A DNA stretch of 64,000 bases. Source: Aurantiochytrium sp. KH105 (Eukaryota; Sar; Bigyra; Thraustochytrida; Thraustochytriidae). The translations under genes and the position numbers were made by a program. Positions 16,823 to 27,718 of this stretch are shown in pieces. Below the pieces are notes generated by a model. The model ran no database searches and had not been told where the DNA came from. It saw nothing but the letters and a program-made list of their open reading frames with translations. Location of the stretch: NCBI GenBank assembly GCA_003116975.1, contig BGKB01000131.1:142408-206407 (forward strand). Direction: 5' to 3'. The stretch's first letter is position 1. Each line of letters starts with the position of its first letter.

Positions 16823-18417
16823 GACGCGCCGCCGCCAAATCGCGCGACCCTGCGCCGCGATCTATCCAATCCAATCCGATCCAGCCCGCCGCGCCGCGAC
16901 GCCGCTCGACGCGGCCGCCGCCCTGCCTGCCCGCCCGCCCGCCCGCCGCGACAGGCCTCGCTGGTCGCGCTCGCTCGCTCGCTCCGAGCGGCTTGCGTTG
17001 CGAGAATGGGTGAAGGCCGCGGCCGGAGGAAGAGAGGAGGAGCAGAGCAGAGATGCAAGCATCGGGAGAGATGCGATGGCGGCGTGGCGACCACCCAATC
17101 GCGGAAGACGCCCCGGCCGCGAAACGCGCGAGCCCGCGCCGGAGAGGCCGCTCGCGGCGGGCGGGCGCGGCGCGCAGATGCGGCGAGGCTGCGGCAGGCC
17201 CCGCGCGGGTTTTCGGGGGAAGAGCGCGAGGTCCCGGGCCTCGCGCAGAAATGGCCGCGGAGAGTAGATACGCTTGCTTGCTTGCTGTTTTTATGATGTG
17301 ATGGGATGTGTGATTATGGGATGGGATGTGTGTGATGTTAGACGAAGCCGTGTGGTTCGCGGTGACCCTGGCTGTTGCAAAAAGCCGTCGCAGATTAGGT
17401 TAGGGTAATGAGAGCGGCTTGCCCGCCTCGCCGGACTTGCATGGCTGCTTCTAGTTTTGTGTTTGCATGCCAAGGATACCTGAGCGCGGCGGTAGCAGAC
17501 TCGGATAAGAAGTCCACGCGAAGAGTTCATGTGATTGCAACAAACCAAGTGCCGTGCTGCACCGGAGCGACGAAAACGGCCGAAGGACGTTCGACTGAGC
17601 AAGGTCTGACGCACGCCACGCTGTGACGCTTGGATGCACAAGACTAAGTCTTTGCAGAGGTCGCACTCTGACCCGCCCAGTGGGATGGGACGGCCACGTT
17701 CGTGTACGAAAAGCCTCCATCTCCTCATTTTGTTCAGAACGCTCCACAAACTGACGACATTTTCCTGCCTGCCTGCCGGCTATTCCAGCTCGCCGCACCG
17801 GCAAAGAAAGAGAAGCGAGACGAGCAAAATCTAATGGCAGCGCGACAAGACTTGTGCACGCACTTCGCCTCAACGTGATAGTAGGCCTTTGTCCTTGTCG
17901 CCAACATGTATGCACACCTTGGTCCGACTCTGGGTCCGATGAAGTTCGCACACCCTGCATAGCTAGTTATTGAATTAGATGCAAGGCCACAAGACACGGG
18001 GGAGATGAAACCACTTCGCCTTCCCCCCTCAGGGACAGAACACCCCTCGTACATAAGGCAGAAAGAGCAGACCCGCTTTGAGACGACAGGCGCGCGACGC
18101 GGCGAGCGCGCGGCAGCTGACGAGGAGCTGCTCGGCCCGGCCTCGTGCCTCTGCCTGCCCCCCCGCTCCCCCCCCCGCCCCCCCCCCTCCCCCNNNNNNN
18201 NNNNNNNNNNNNNNNNNNCCTCTGCCCGCCCCCCCCCTCCCCCCCCCCCCCCCCCCCCTCCCCCTCCCCCCCCTTGCTCGAGGCCGCGCGTGCAGGACCA
18301 GGGGCCGAGTACGTACCGTGCACGAAGACGTCCACGTCCACGTCCACGTCCCCGCCAACGTCTACGTCCACGTCCCGAGCTCAAGTTCACGTTTACGTGG
18401 ACTACCCGACGGGCAGA
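16823..18417. other. Divergent intergenic spacer (TypA and PqiA-like genes)
   Basis: The 1.6 kb between two divergent genes contains a very GC-rich part near TypA, an AT-richer middle (about 17280-18000) and a poly-C tract with a gap next to the PqiA-like gene. The sequence ATTAGGTTAGGG occurs near 17395. No ORF in it resembles a protein family, and no RNA gene is recognised. Confidence 0.5.
18154..18273. repeat. Poly-C/CCCT tract containing a 25-base assembly gap
   Basis: A cytosine-rich tract is interrupted by 25 N at 18194-18218. The N run marks unresolved sequence, as expected for homopolymer-rich DNA, so the true length is unknown. It lies about 145 bases upstream of the preferred PqiA-like start codon. 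Confidence 0.95.
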
Positions 18418-20274
18418 ATGGAGAACGTGGACCTCAATTCGAAGCACTCGCTGCATCATGTGTACCCGCAGCGCGTGAGCATTGTGACGCTGCTGTTCTT
18501 GCTGGGCAATGTCGGGCTGCAAATTTACTCGCATGTTGGCTTGAGTGCCGTGGTGCTGTCGAACCAGAACCCAGGGGAAAGCGACTCTTTTTCGGGGATC
18601 GCAGAATCCGGAGCCGCTGTCAATGACACAGAGTTTCAGATTTACTTTTGCGAGACGGGCCAGTACAATTACCCTGACGTCATGGAGGAATGTGTTTTTA
18701 GCTTTTCCGCGGCGAGTCTGCGAACGTGTCTGCGCGAACAGGGTGTTGAGGGCACTGATGACACCGTAGACTGTCTAGGCGTTGCTACTTCTTGCGTGCG
18801 CAACACTTGCGGAGGAATATGCGCCTGCGTCAGATATCCAACAGAGGGCGCAGAGTGCGATGAGGAAGCATGCAACTCGTGCGTGTCCGACGACTGCATT
18901 GCCCCGCTCGAGGTGTGCTGGGGCGTCTCGGTAGATGCTTTCGAGGACACTGATTGCTCGACGATCGGCACCGAGACGGAGCGGCGTGTGTTGGATGAAT
19001 TTGAAGCCTCTGAGAGCCGCGCACTCGCCGACGAACCTGAAGATGGTCTGTACGTGGTCTACGAGGTGAGCTTTATCTCGTCGGTCAAGGATGCGATCAA
19101 CGGAGAAGCTTATGGCATTGCGGTGGTCATTCTGATTTGCTCAGGCATCTGGCCTTATACAAAGAACATCATCATGTTTGTGGCATGGTTCGTGCCCATG
19201 ACAGCCGCCACCCGAAGCTCGATCCTCAAGAACTTGACGCGCCTGGCCAAGTGGTCCATGGTGGATGTTTTTGCCGTAGTCATTATCGTGTGCGGCGTGC
19301 GTATCGAGAAAACGATCGGAGCGGGCGAACTCGTGGTGCTTGCGGAGCCGCGCATTGCCATCGTAACTTTTGCAATCGCAGCAGTTTGGGATTTGGTCCA
19401 AGGCGAGTATATGCGTGCCAAGCATCTCGAGCTGCTGGAGCGCTGCTCGGACCAAGCCCCAGGCACGAACTCCAACAAAGCCCTGGTGAAATCGCTGCGC
19501 TTCTCACTCGAAGGCTCGTACGATGCAACGTGCAGCCTCTTTGGCAAGTTGTTCTGGTTCATGTGGTGCTTTGCCCAAGTGGGTCTCGCCTTTGCTGGTG
19601 TCGCAGTGCCGTGCATGTCGTTTTCCATTACGGGTTTGGCTGCCTCTCTCGAAGGCACGAACGGTTACGAGTACTCCGCAGGCAACATCTTTTCCACATT
19701 GGTGTCGCAAGAGCGCCTCGACTTGATGCGTGAGCCAGGAATGAGCGTGGTGCTCATGATTTTCTATCTTGTTATGGTCTTTCTCGTGCCTATTGCGCAA
19801 TACATTGTAATCGCGGTGGCATCTTTTGTGGGCTGGAACAAGCCTCTGGCCACGGCCACGGACATTGTGGGTGGTTTCGCATGCCTCGACGTCTTTGTCC
19901 TCTCCTTTGGCGTCGTCATTGCGGAGTGGGATATGTTCATCAACAAGGCCATCGGCACTCAAGCTCAGGATCTCTGTCCCACGGACGACGTTGTCTGCCT
20001 CGGTATGCAGTCCGAGATTCTCGTGGGCTTTTATCTCCTCGTCGTTGCCGTCATCCTTGGCTGGGTAAGCGAAATCTTTTTCACATATGGATTTGCTCAG
20101 GCCTTTCATCCCGTCGAGCACATTTGGATTGCGGACGTTCTCTTTGGCAAGCCGGCGACAGCATGTCTCACAAAGGCCGCGGCATTGCCAGACGCTGAGA
20201 ATCAAGGGCCCGATGTGCCTCCGACCGCAAAGGTTGCCGAAATCCCTGTCGCTTCGACCGCAACCATGAACTAG
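18418..20274 (+). CDS. PqiA-like multi-pass membrane protein with Cys-rich lumenal domain
   Basis: From ATG 18418 the frame gives 618 residues. It is open further upstream, but that part is poly-Pro from the poly-C tract and a Thr/Ser repeat, so it is not included; the gap leaves the 5' end uncertain. A membrane segment at about 18-38 is followed by a soluble region (about 60-215) with many cysteines between 78 and 181, which is likely lumenal and disulfide-bonded. Further hydrophobic segments follow. The motif WSMVDVF at 279-285, preceded by a hydrophobic segment ending WPYTKNIIMF, resembles the PqiA membrane domain of bacterial paraquat-inducible protein A. A second set of membrane segments lies near 380-580. 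Bacterial PqiA works in envelope lipid transport; the role in eukaryotes is not established. Confidence 0.65.
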   Translation: MENVDLNSKHSLHHVYPQRVSIVTLLFLLGNVGLQIYSHVGLSAVVLSNQNPGESDSFSGIAESGAAVNDTEFQIYFCETGQYNYPDVMEECVFSFSAASLRTCLREQGVEGTDDTVDCLGVATSCVRNTCGGICACVRYPTEGAECDEEACNSCVSDDCIAPLEVCWGVSVDAFEDTDCSTIGTETERRVLDEFEASESRALADEPEDGLYVVYEVSFISSVKDAINGEAYGIAVVILICSGIWPYTKNIIMFVAWFVPMTAATRSSILKNLTRLAKWSMVDVFAVVIIVCGVRIEKTIGAGELVVLAEPRIAIVTFAIAAVWDLVQGEYMRAKHLELLERCSDQAPGTNSNKALVKSLRFSLEGSYDATCSLFGKLFWFMWCFAQVGLAFAGVAVPCMSFSITGLAASLEGTNGYEYSAGNIFSTLVSQERLDLMREPGMSVVLMIFYLVMVFLVPIAQYIVIAVASFVGWNKPLATATDIVGGFACLDVFVLSFGVVIAEWDMFINKAIGTQAQDLCPTDDVVCLGMQSEILVGFYLLVVAVILGWVSEIFFTYGFAQAFHPVEHIWIADVLFGKPATACLTKAAALPDAENQGPDVPPTAKVAEIPVASTATMN

Positions 20275-20619
20275 CCAGCTCACTTTGTAAGAGCAACCTT
20301 TTTGTCTTTTTCTACTGTTTGATCTTCTCGCAACAATTTTGGTGTGATTCCCGAGTCATGTCGTGTGGTGGTCTCGAGGTGACGTGCAACCAAAGATGCG
20401 ATACAAAATTGAGAGCTCCACAGCAACCACAGCGCCGCCGAGTGCTTGGACCCCAACTTTGCACATCGCATCGTTGCAGGTTTTCCCCTCATTTCATTCC
20501 TACAATACAACCGACAGCGGGTCCGGAAAAATCGTTCACAACTGGGAGAAAAAAAAAAAGTAAAGAATACATCAGAATCCAAAAAACACAGATTTGTTTG
20601 TGAAAGGTTAATGTCAAAT
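20275..20619. other. Convergent 3' spacer
   Basis: Shared 3' flank of the PqiA-like (+) and EF3-like (-) genes. I see A-runs near 20548 and 20580 but no gene. Confidence 0.5.
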
Positions 20620-22134
20620 TTAGGCAGAGAAGAGGCCCCACTCCATGGCGCACTCCTCCTCAAACTCGGTCATGTCGTCCTCCTCCTTGATCTTCTTCTT
20701 GAGGGCCTTGATCATCTTCTTCTTGTCCTTGGCGTTGACATCGCTGGGAGTGCGCTTCTTCTCGATCTTGTTACCGGAAGCATCGACCTGCTCCTCCTCG
20801 GCCGCGAGCTCGAGAGCCTCGGCGGCGTAGGCGGCCCAGTCGGCATCACCCTTGATGTCGCAGCGGTGGTTGGCGACGACCCAGGTCTCGCGGGTGGTCA
20901 CATCAGCGAACTCCTGGTTGTGCGTAATGAGAAGCACACCACCCTCGAAGTTGTTGATGGCGGTGGCGAGAGCACCGAGGGCCTCGCGATCGAGGTAGTT
21001 GGTGGGCTCATCGAGAATGATGAGATGGGGCTGATCCCACATGGCGGCGGCGAGCACGACCTTGACCTTTTGGCCACCCGAGAGGGAGCGGATGCGGTTG
21101 TGCGTACCGAGCTCACGGTCAAGACCGACGTCCTCGAGATGCTTCTCGACGTTGGCCTGCGAGAGGACACGCTGGAAGGCACCCTCGGCGGCGGCCTTGC
21201 GGCGATCGACCTCGTCGAGGAGCTTCTTGAAGCCGAGGTCCTCGAGCTTGTCGCGGGGGAACCAGGTGTTCATGTCTTGGGACTTGCCAACCCACTTGAC
21301 CTCGTACTCGAGGGTCTTGCCGTTCTTGCGGCGCGAAAGAATGCGGTCGACGACGCGCTTCTCCTTGATGGTCTTGCCGTCCTCGGTCTCGACGTTGACG
21401 GTCATGGGCTCCTTCATCTTGGCGGCTTCCTCGTCGGAGATCTTGACGGTCTCCTTGCGAAGAGCCTCCTTGTCCTCACCACCCTGGTAGCGCCACTGGA
21501 TGTACTCGTTGGCGGTCTTGTCGAGATGCTGCTCGATGTGGTGGAAGGCATGCTGGGCGACGTACGCGAACTTGCAGTTCGGGTGCTTGAAGACGGTTCC
21601 GTGCGAGGCCTTGAACTCGCCGGTGAGGAGCTTGATCATGGTGGACTTGCCAGCACCGTTGGCACCGACGCAGGCAATGCGCGAGGCCATCGAGACACGG
21701 ACGTTGATGTGCTCGAGCTGGGGCTTCTCGCAACCCGGGTAGGTGAACGAGACGTCAGTCATGGACATGATGGGGCGACCCTTGGACTTGACACCGTCGA
21801 GAGGACCAGGCTTGGGGAACTTGAAGGCCAGCTTGGAGGCGGTAAGATCGTAGTAGGCCTTGGCCTCGGGGAAGCGCTCGACGAACTTGGACAGGTTGCC
21901 CTTGTAGTTGTTGAGCTTGAGGGTGTCAAAGTGGATAATGTGGGTGGCGACGTTGTCGAGGAACTTGGTGTCGTGCGAGACAATGAGCGAGGTCACGTTC
22001 TTGCAGGGTTCGCCCATGAGGTAGTNTCGACGCCGGCCTCCTTGACCTCGGCGGCGAGCTGGTCGGCGACCTCCTTGAGCGCCTCGTTGGACTCAGCCTT
22101 GAGCAGCTTCTGGCACAGCTCCTGCGACACCATC
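20620..22134 (-). CDS. Elongation factor 3-type ABC-F ATPase, internally truncated by an assembly gap
   Basis: ATG 22134 opens 36 residues (MVSQELCQKLLKAE...) that fit an EF3 N-terminus. A single N at 22026 then breaks the frame. From 22017 down to 20620 a different frame encodes the end of ABC domain 1 (LIVSHDTKFLDNV) and a complete ABC2: Walker A GANGAGKST, a chromodomain-like insert with EYEVKWVGKS, signature LSGGQKVKVVLAAAMW, and Walker B LIILDEPTNYLD. Yeast EF3 is about 1044 residues and has HEAT repeats, a four-helix bundle and most of ABC1 in the part missing here. About 500 residues are therefore absent, most simply by misassembly rather than mutation. EF3 promotes E-site tRNA release and recycling on ribosomes; it is essential in fungi and known in some stramenopiles. 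Confidence 0.88.
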
Positions 22135-22968
22135 TTGCTTGGCTTCGCTGTTGTCTTCTTGCTTCCTTCGACACAGACACAGAGAGAGAGAGTTCGCGGC
22201 GGGCCAACGAGCACGACTGCACGAGCGAGTCGGGGTTGGGGTTTTGCGGCGCCCGCCCGAGGTCTGCCGCCGCCGCTGCTCGCCGCCATCCATCCGTCCA
22301 CCCGCCGCCGGCCCGCGCGGTCCCGTATCCGCGGCCCACCCCCGCTTCTTTCGAGCGCTCCCGCCGGGTCCGGTACGCCGCCTCCGCCTCGAAGCACCTT
22401 GTGGAGCTAGCTCAAAGACAGACACACGGACAGACGCCGCGCGCCCGCCCTCCCTCCCGCCCGCCCGAGGGAGCGGGCTCGGCCTGGCTGCCCGTCTCCG
22501 CGGCGCAGGGCGGGCGGGCGCGGGCGCCAGGAGCGGCTCCGCGGGGCGGCGAGGGAGGGCGCGAGGGAGCGAGGGGGAGGGAGGACCGGCCGGCGGGGGC
22601 AGCGCGCGCGTGCACGCATGACGCGGCGAATGGGTGGCGCCGCGCGCTGCGGGGGAAGGAGCTCGGAGGGGGCCCTCGCGCGCCACTGGGGGAGGTAGGT
22701 GGTTCTGGCGGAGGTGAGTTTGAAACGGAAAGAGCAGGGGTTGAGGAGGTGCGGGAGAGTGGAGAGAAGGAGCGGGCGCGTGGGGGAGGGCACGCGCACT
22801 GAGATGTGCGGGGGGCGGACGAGCGAGTGGAGAAGAGGGGGGGAAAGCGACGCCGGGGAGCGGAGGTGCAGACTGGGGCTCCACTGGGCGGTGCGGCAAC
22901 CGCCGGCGCGTCAGAGGTCGGTCGATCGGTCGGTCCGCAGAAAAACAGGACCAGAGAAAAAAAAATGT

Positions 22969-23010
22969 AAAAGAAAGAAAGAAAAAAAGAAAGAAAGAAA
23001 GAAAAGAAAA
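22969..23010. repeat. (AAAG)n microsatellite
   Basis: Purine-only tetranucleotide repeat of about 40 bases with A-run interruptions. Confidence 0.9.
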
Positions 23011-23173
23011 CACGGCGCGGGTGCAGCCAGTGCTAATCAGCCAGCAGCCGCAGCTGCAGCAGCAGCTGCCAACGTGGCCGAGGCGGAATGAATGAAATGA
23101 AATGAATGGCGCGGTTGAACGGATGAATGAGTGAAGGAATGAGCGAGTGAATGTACAGCCAGCAGGTTGAACG

Positions 23174-23217
23174 CGGACTCGGACTCGGACTCGGACTCGG
23201 TCTCGGACCCGGACTCG
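23174..23217. repeat. (GGACTC)n hexanucleotide repeat
   Basis: About seven GGACTC-type units with one GTCTCG variant. Confidence 0.9.
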
Positions 23218-24002
23218 CCAATGAGCAAGATGAGCAAGATGATTGGTTTATTTGCGACGCCGATGGCCGGGCGGCGGGCGAGCAGCAGCAGTGCAGCAGC
23301 TGCAGCTGCAGCTGCAGCGTGGAGGAGAGTTTTGTTGGGTGGATGACACGCCGGGCTCGAAGATGCGAAGTTCACATGAAGGTGCCCCAGAGCTCGGCGG
23401 GGTCTGGACGACCGCGAAGCGACAGTTGACATCGTATAACCATCGTGAGTTGGTGGATGTTTCGTGAAGACTTCGAGGATGGTCTGCCACGCGCTGCCCT
23501 GCTCATCATCGACGATCAGTTGGCTGCTGCAGAGTGAGCGACGGTGATGTTTGTGTTAGGAGGAGCGACCCCGGGGTCAATTGTGAAGATGTGGCCCACT
23601 GTTTGTTGCTTGCAGTGCAGACGCACTTGCTCGACGGTGCGAGGCGGCTCTGCATCTCATGCCAACGCGAACCTGCCAGCTGGTCTACATCGTCGCGTCT
23701 CGAGAGGGGATAGGCTAGCGAGAAACCTCTTTCGCTGCCGCAACAACCAGCGGCACGGCGACTGCGCCGCGTGCGCCCATGGCGACCTGCACGCTTCGCA
23801 TGAGTCCTCGATCTAGACGCGACTAGTTCCGGGACTGTGCAGCGAGAGCAAGCGCGCGCGAACGAGAAGCGGACGCACCAGAACAGCTCGGCGCGGAGGG
23901 AGGTGGCTTCCGCGCGGCGCGAGCGCAGAGCGAGGAGGCGACCCCGCGCGCAACTAGCCAGGCAGGCAGGCAGGCGAGGAGGCAAGGCGAGGAGCAGAGA
24001 CC

Positions 24003-25502
24003 ATGTCGAGCGGGGCGCGGTCCCGGCTCGCGCAGAGCGAGGAGGCCCGGCTCCTGGGCGTGCGGGGCGACGCCGGCGCGGACGACCTCGGACACAACGC
24101 GAGCCCGCGCGGCGAGGAGATCGAGGACGGGCTCGACGCGGAGACCAACGCGCGCTCGAGGGAGAGACAGTCGAGCAGCGGCAAGCTGAGCATCCTGGAA
24201 GAGGCAGAGGAACGCCTCGTGACCTTCATCGAGCTCCTCGTCATGAACTCCTTTGTGGGCGCCTACGGACTCATCCAGGTGAGCATGTTTATGCTTGTTC
24301 TCCCCAAACAATGCGCCACGCTCTTCCCGGGAAGCCAGGCCGTTGGCCTCGCCTCGCTTCTCGGACTCGCAGGCAGCACGCAGCTCATCTGCCCCGTGGC
24401 CGGTCTCTTTTCCGACCGCATGTCTTCCCCCTTTGGCCGGCGAAGGCCCTTCATCGTCGTCGGGACCGTGGTGTCGCTTCTGTCGCTCGCAGTTCTCTGG
24501 TACGTCTCGCACCATCTGGGCGAAGACGAGACGGCTCTGGAGGCCGCCGAAACCGGCGAGGTCTCCTCGGACCTTGCTGCTGCTCGCAACCTCTATGTGA
24601 TTGCCTTTGTCATGCTCAACCTCTCGCTCAACGTGTGTTTTGCGGCGTATGCGGGCCTCATCCCTGACCTCGTCGGCGAGAGCCAGATTGGACAAGCGAG
24701 CGGCACCATGGCGGTCATGAACGCCGTCGGATCGCTCGTTGGCGTCTGGATGGTCGGCTTCCTCAAGGTGGAGCCTTTCACCATGTACGCCGTGTGGCTC
24801 ATCGTTTGCTGCGCCGTCACGCTACTCATCGTCAGCGAGACGCCCCGCGCACGCCCTACGGACTCAATTGCTTGCCGAGACATTTTCAACGTGTACTTTG
24901 AGTCGCTCGAGACGAACCCGGACTTTAAATGGGTGTGGGTCTCGCGCCTGTTGTACTACATGGGCATCTCTGTTCAGGTTTTCATGCAATACTTTATTCG
25001 CGACATTATTGGCGTTTCTGCGGATGAGGCCAAGCAGGAGACCGCCATGGTGTCAATCATTATGCTCGTGTGCGCTGCCATCGTGGCCGTGCCGTGTGGC
25101 TCGTTCAGCGATCGCGTTGGCCGCAAATCGCTCGTCTACCTTTCTTGTATTCTCATGGCACTCGTCTATCTCGGTTGGTCGTTCGCCTTTCAGCTTTGGC
25201 ACATTTTTGCCTTTAGCGCGCTCTTTGGCGTGGCGAACGGCACCTACCTGAGCGTTGACTACGCGCTCGGATGCGACAAGATTCCAGATCGCGATGAGGG
25301 TGCTGCGCAGGCTCTCGGAGTCTGGGGCGTCGCTGCCTTTCTCGGCTCGACGCTAGGGCCTGTCATTTCCGGCCCGCTCTTGTACTTTCTCGGATCCACC
25401 TCGGATCCCGATGTATACTCGCACACGGGTTATGTGGCTCTCCTTGCTGTTGGCGCCTTTTTCGTGCTGCTGTCTACGCTCGCACTGCGCAACGTGAGTT
25501 AA
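24003..25502 (+). CDS. Major facilitator superfamily transporter, sugar-carrier-like
   Basis: The frame gives 499 residues from ATG 24003. About 80 hydrophilic residues precede roughly 12 membrane helices, as in MFS proteins. The loop DRMSSPFGRRRPF (138-150) is the MFS signature between helices 2 and 3, in a form close to the GRRRPF loop of the plant sucrose/SLC45 carriers. The related loop between helices 8 and 9 is DRVGRK (370-375). The family moves small solutes coupled to ion gradients; the loop similarity suggests a sugar, but the substrate cannot be read from sequence. The long acidic N-terminus is probably cytosolic. The next gene is on the same strand but 2.2 kb away, so they are independent. 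Confidence 0.85.
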   Translation: MSSGARSRLAQSEEARLLGVRGDAGADDLGHNASPRGEEIEDGLDAETNARSRERQSSSGKLSILEEAEERLVTFIELLVMNSFVGAYGLIQVSMFMLVLPKQCATLFPGSQAVGLASLLGLAGSTQLICPVAGLFSDRMSSPFGRRRPFIVVGTVVSLLSLAVLWYVSHHLGEDETALEAAETGEVSSDLAAARNLYVIAFVMLNLSLNVCFAAYAGLIPDLVGESQIGQASGTMAVMNAVGSLVGVWMVGFLKVEPFTMYAVWLIVCCAVTLLIVSETPRARPTDSIACRDIFNVYFESLETNPDFKWVWVSRLLYYMGISVQVFMQYFIRDIIGVSADEAKQETAMVSIIMLVCAAIVAVPCGSFSDRVGRKSLVYLSCILMALVYLGWSFAFQLWHIFAFSALFGVANGTYLSVDYALGCDKIPDRDEGAAQALGVWGVAAFLGSTLGPVISGPLLYFLGSTSDPDVYSHTGYVALLAVGAFFVLLSTLALRNVS

Positions 25503-25684
25503 TCAGACGTCTTTGCATCCCTTTTATCTCTTTGTACGGGTTGTGAGTGCAAACTTTGATTCTAAAAATATGACAAGGTGACCGCTGCCTATTTTACATG
25601 CCGAGACTGCCCCGTCTTCATTTCCTCCTTATTTCTCATTTTCTCCTTCATCATCATCATCTTCTTCTTCTTAGATGGGGCTGC

Positions 25685-26075
25685 GGCTGCGGCTGTTTTT
25701 GGCGGGCCTGCTGGACTTTGCGCGGACGTGTCTCATCCTAGAGAGCTTTGATCATGAGTGAGCAAATGTGTATCTTTTTGTCAGCAGTAAGATATATCCA
25801 TTCTTTCTCGTATGAACAAGTGTTGGCCCGTCACTTTTTCCGCCAACGTAATTTTACACAGCAAGCTTTCAGCTTTCGCAGCCGCGGCCGTTTTTGGCGG
25901 ACCTGCTGGACTTCGCTCGGACGTGTCTCATCCTAGAGAGCTTTGATCATGAGTGAGCAAGTGTGTTTCTTTTCTGTCAGCAGTAAGACTTTTTCGTATG
26001 AACAAGTGTTGGCTTCTTGATGACGTCACTTTTTCCGCCAACGTAATTTTACACAGCAAGCTTTCAGCTTTCTTT
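25685..26075 (+). repeat. Tandem duplication of about 195 bases
   Basis: Copy 1 (about 25685-25879) and copy 2 (about 25880-26075) share long identical blocks, for example CATCCTAGAGAGCTTTGATC and CGCCAACGTAATTTTACACA, with a 195-base offset at the TTTTTGGCGG landmark (25696 and 25891). They differ by a few substitutions and indels. The unit is non-coding. Confidence 0.9.
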
Positions 26076-27503
26076 GTGCGAACTAAAGCGAGGACCCACC
26101 CTCGTCAAATCGTGAGTCTCACTCTTTCTTTTATTATGGTTGCAGTACAAGCTATTAATTCGTACGCCTTGCCTCGGAAAGATGCAGTGTGGAATCTCGC
26201 AAAGTTCTCCGAAGACCTCACTTCACTCGTCTTGCACACACTTAGTAGTACTTCCTCGCGGTGAAGCGCTCGCTCGTCATCATCCTGCAGCTGGCTGTTG
26301 CCTGACGAAGCGGGTCGATCCTCTCGGTTCTCCACCCCTCTCACCCAGTCAAGAAACCCACGTCCGATCGTCGACTCGTACTTCTTCGTTCTCCTCCGTC
26401 GACGTCTTCGACCTCGGCAAGGTCCCCGACGTCCACGACCTGCTGTTGTAGCGAGCAGAATCGTATTCGACCCCTCTCTCCCCCCCCCCCCAAAAAAAAC
26501 GCGAACCTGCTCGCACGGCAACCCTCCACCATCCTTTCGCGTCTCCGGTGCGGGGATGGCGTACGCGCCGTTCGTTGCACGCGCTATCCTTGCCACCGGC
26601 CAGCAAAGACTGCGCGCCGGGAAGCCCACGGCTTCCTCCGAGGCGGCCTGACATGTGCGTGGCTGCGTGAATGCGTGCTTGCGTCCTCCTCGACGGCGGC
26701 ATCGGCCGGCTCGTACGCGGCGGCGTGGTACGCGATGGTGTACGCGGCGAATGAGGGCGATGGATGTTCCGTCGTCCATTTTGCAGACGGCCAAGGTCCC
26801 CAAGAGAGGTGCAATACATGCACGCAGACGTGCATACAAACATACACGCATCGCGCGGGCTTAGACACACGTCCATCGCGCCATCGACAACACCCGGGCG
26901 AGGGCGCGAGCAAGAGAGCGAGCGCGAGCGAGAGCAGACGCGAGCGGGAGCGCAGGCAGGCCGGGGCCGGCGCGAGGCTGGGCCCGGGCAGGAGAGGCGA
27001 GGTGGGGGTCGCACCTTGGCGTCCCAAGTGCATTCCGCGCCTCGTTCCGGCGAAGCTGTGATCAACCAACTCGTCAGGCTATCCCGCGCGACGCGAGGCC
27101 ACGCGAGACAGACGCCACGCGAGGCCACGCGAGACGCGCGGCGGGAAGAGCGCGGGAAGCGGCGGAGGCGTCCGCGGCGCAAGGCCTGGCGTGATCGCTT
27201 TAGAGTCGCCACTATCGTCCGCAGGGTCCGGCCACGCCCGCGCGCGACGCGCAGGACAGGCAGAAGCTGGCGAGCTCGGCGCGAGCCTCGCGCGAGCGAG
27301 CGAGCGAGCGAGCGGGCAGGCGGGCAGGCGAGCAGGCGAGCAGGCGCCGCCGTCCCGGGCACGAAGCGCTCTTCATCGTCGCGTTTCCTCGCTAGATTCA
27401 AAACCAGATTCAAAACCATCCGAACGCGCTGCCGCGCCCAGCACAGCGCAGCGCCGCCCGGCCAGGCGCGAGGCCGCCCGGCGCGCCTCTCCTCCCGTCC
27501 CCG

Positions 27504-27562
27504 CTCCTCTCCTCTCCTCTCCTCTCCTCTCCTCTCCTCTCCTCTCCTCTCCTCTCCTCTCC
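27504..27562. repeat. (CTCCT)n microsatellite
   Basis: About twelve pentamer units on the pyrimidine strand, 155 bases upstream of the histidine kinase ATG. Confidence 0.95.
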
Positions 27563-27718
27563 GCGCGCCGCGCCGCGCCGCACCGCGGGGCCCCTCCCGC
27601 GCGGCGGCCGGGAAACCGGGCTTCCCAGCGCCTCGCTCTTGGGCGATCTCGCGCGCGCGGCGTGACGGCCCCGGCGGCGGTCGCGGTGCTGCTCGCGAGG
27701 AGGTGTTTTGCGTGCGCC

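Larger units (their letters stand above)
22135..24002. other. Divergent intergenic spacer (EF3-like and MFS genes)
   Basis: Nearly 1.9 kb of GC-rich DNA with several simple repeats (AAAG, GGACTC, GAATGA-type and CAG-rich patches). Open frames on both strands are Arg/Ala/Pro-rich, overlap each other and are unlikely to be genes. It should contain both promoters. Confidence 0.55.
25503..27718. other. Intergenic spacer between MFS and histidine kinase genes
   Basis: The first 600 bases are AT-richer, presumably 3' UTR and terminator of the MFS gene, and contain a 195-base tandem duplication. The rest is GC-rich promoter-side DNA with chance ORFs rich in Arg and Ala and a CTCCT microsatellite. 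No gene is supported. Confidence 0.55.

Noticed and set aside
15548-17296. 582-codon plus-strand ORF
   Set aside because: Antisense to the TypA coding sequence and without domain features.
20446-22410. 654-codon plus-strand ORF rich in Leu, Val, Asp and Gly
   Set aside because: It is the antisense shadow of the EF3-type gene and even reads across the N. The sense strand carries Walker A, signature and Walker B motifs.
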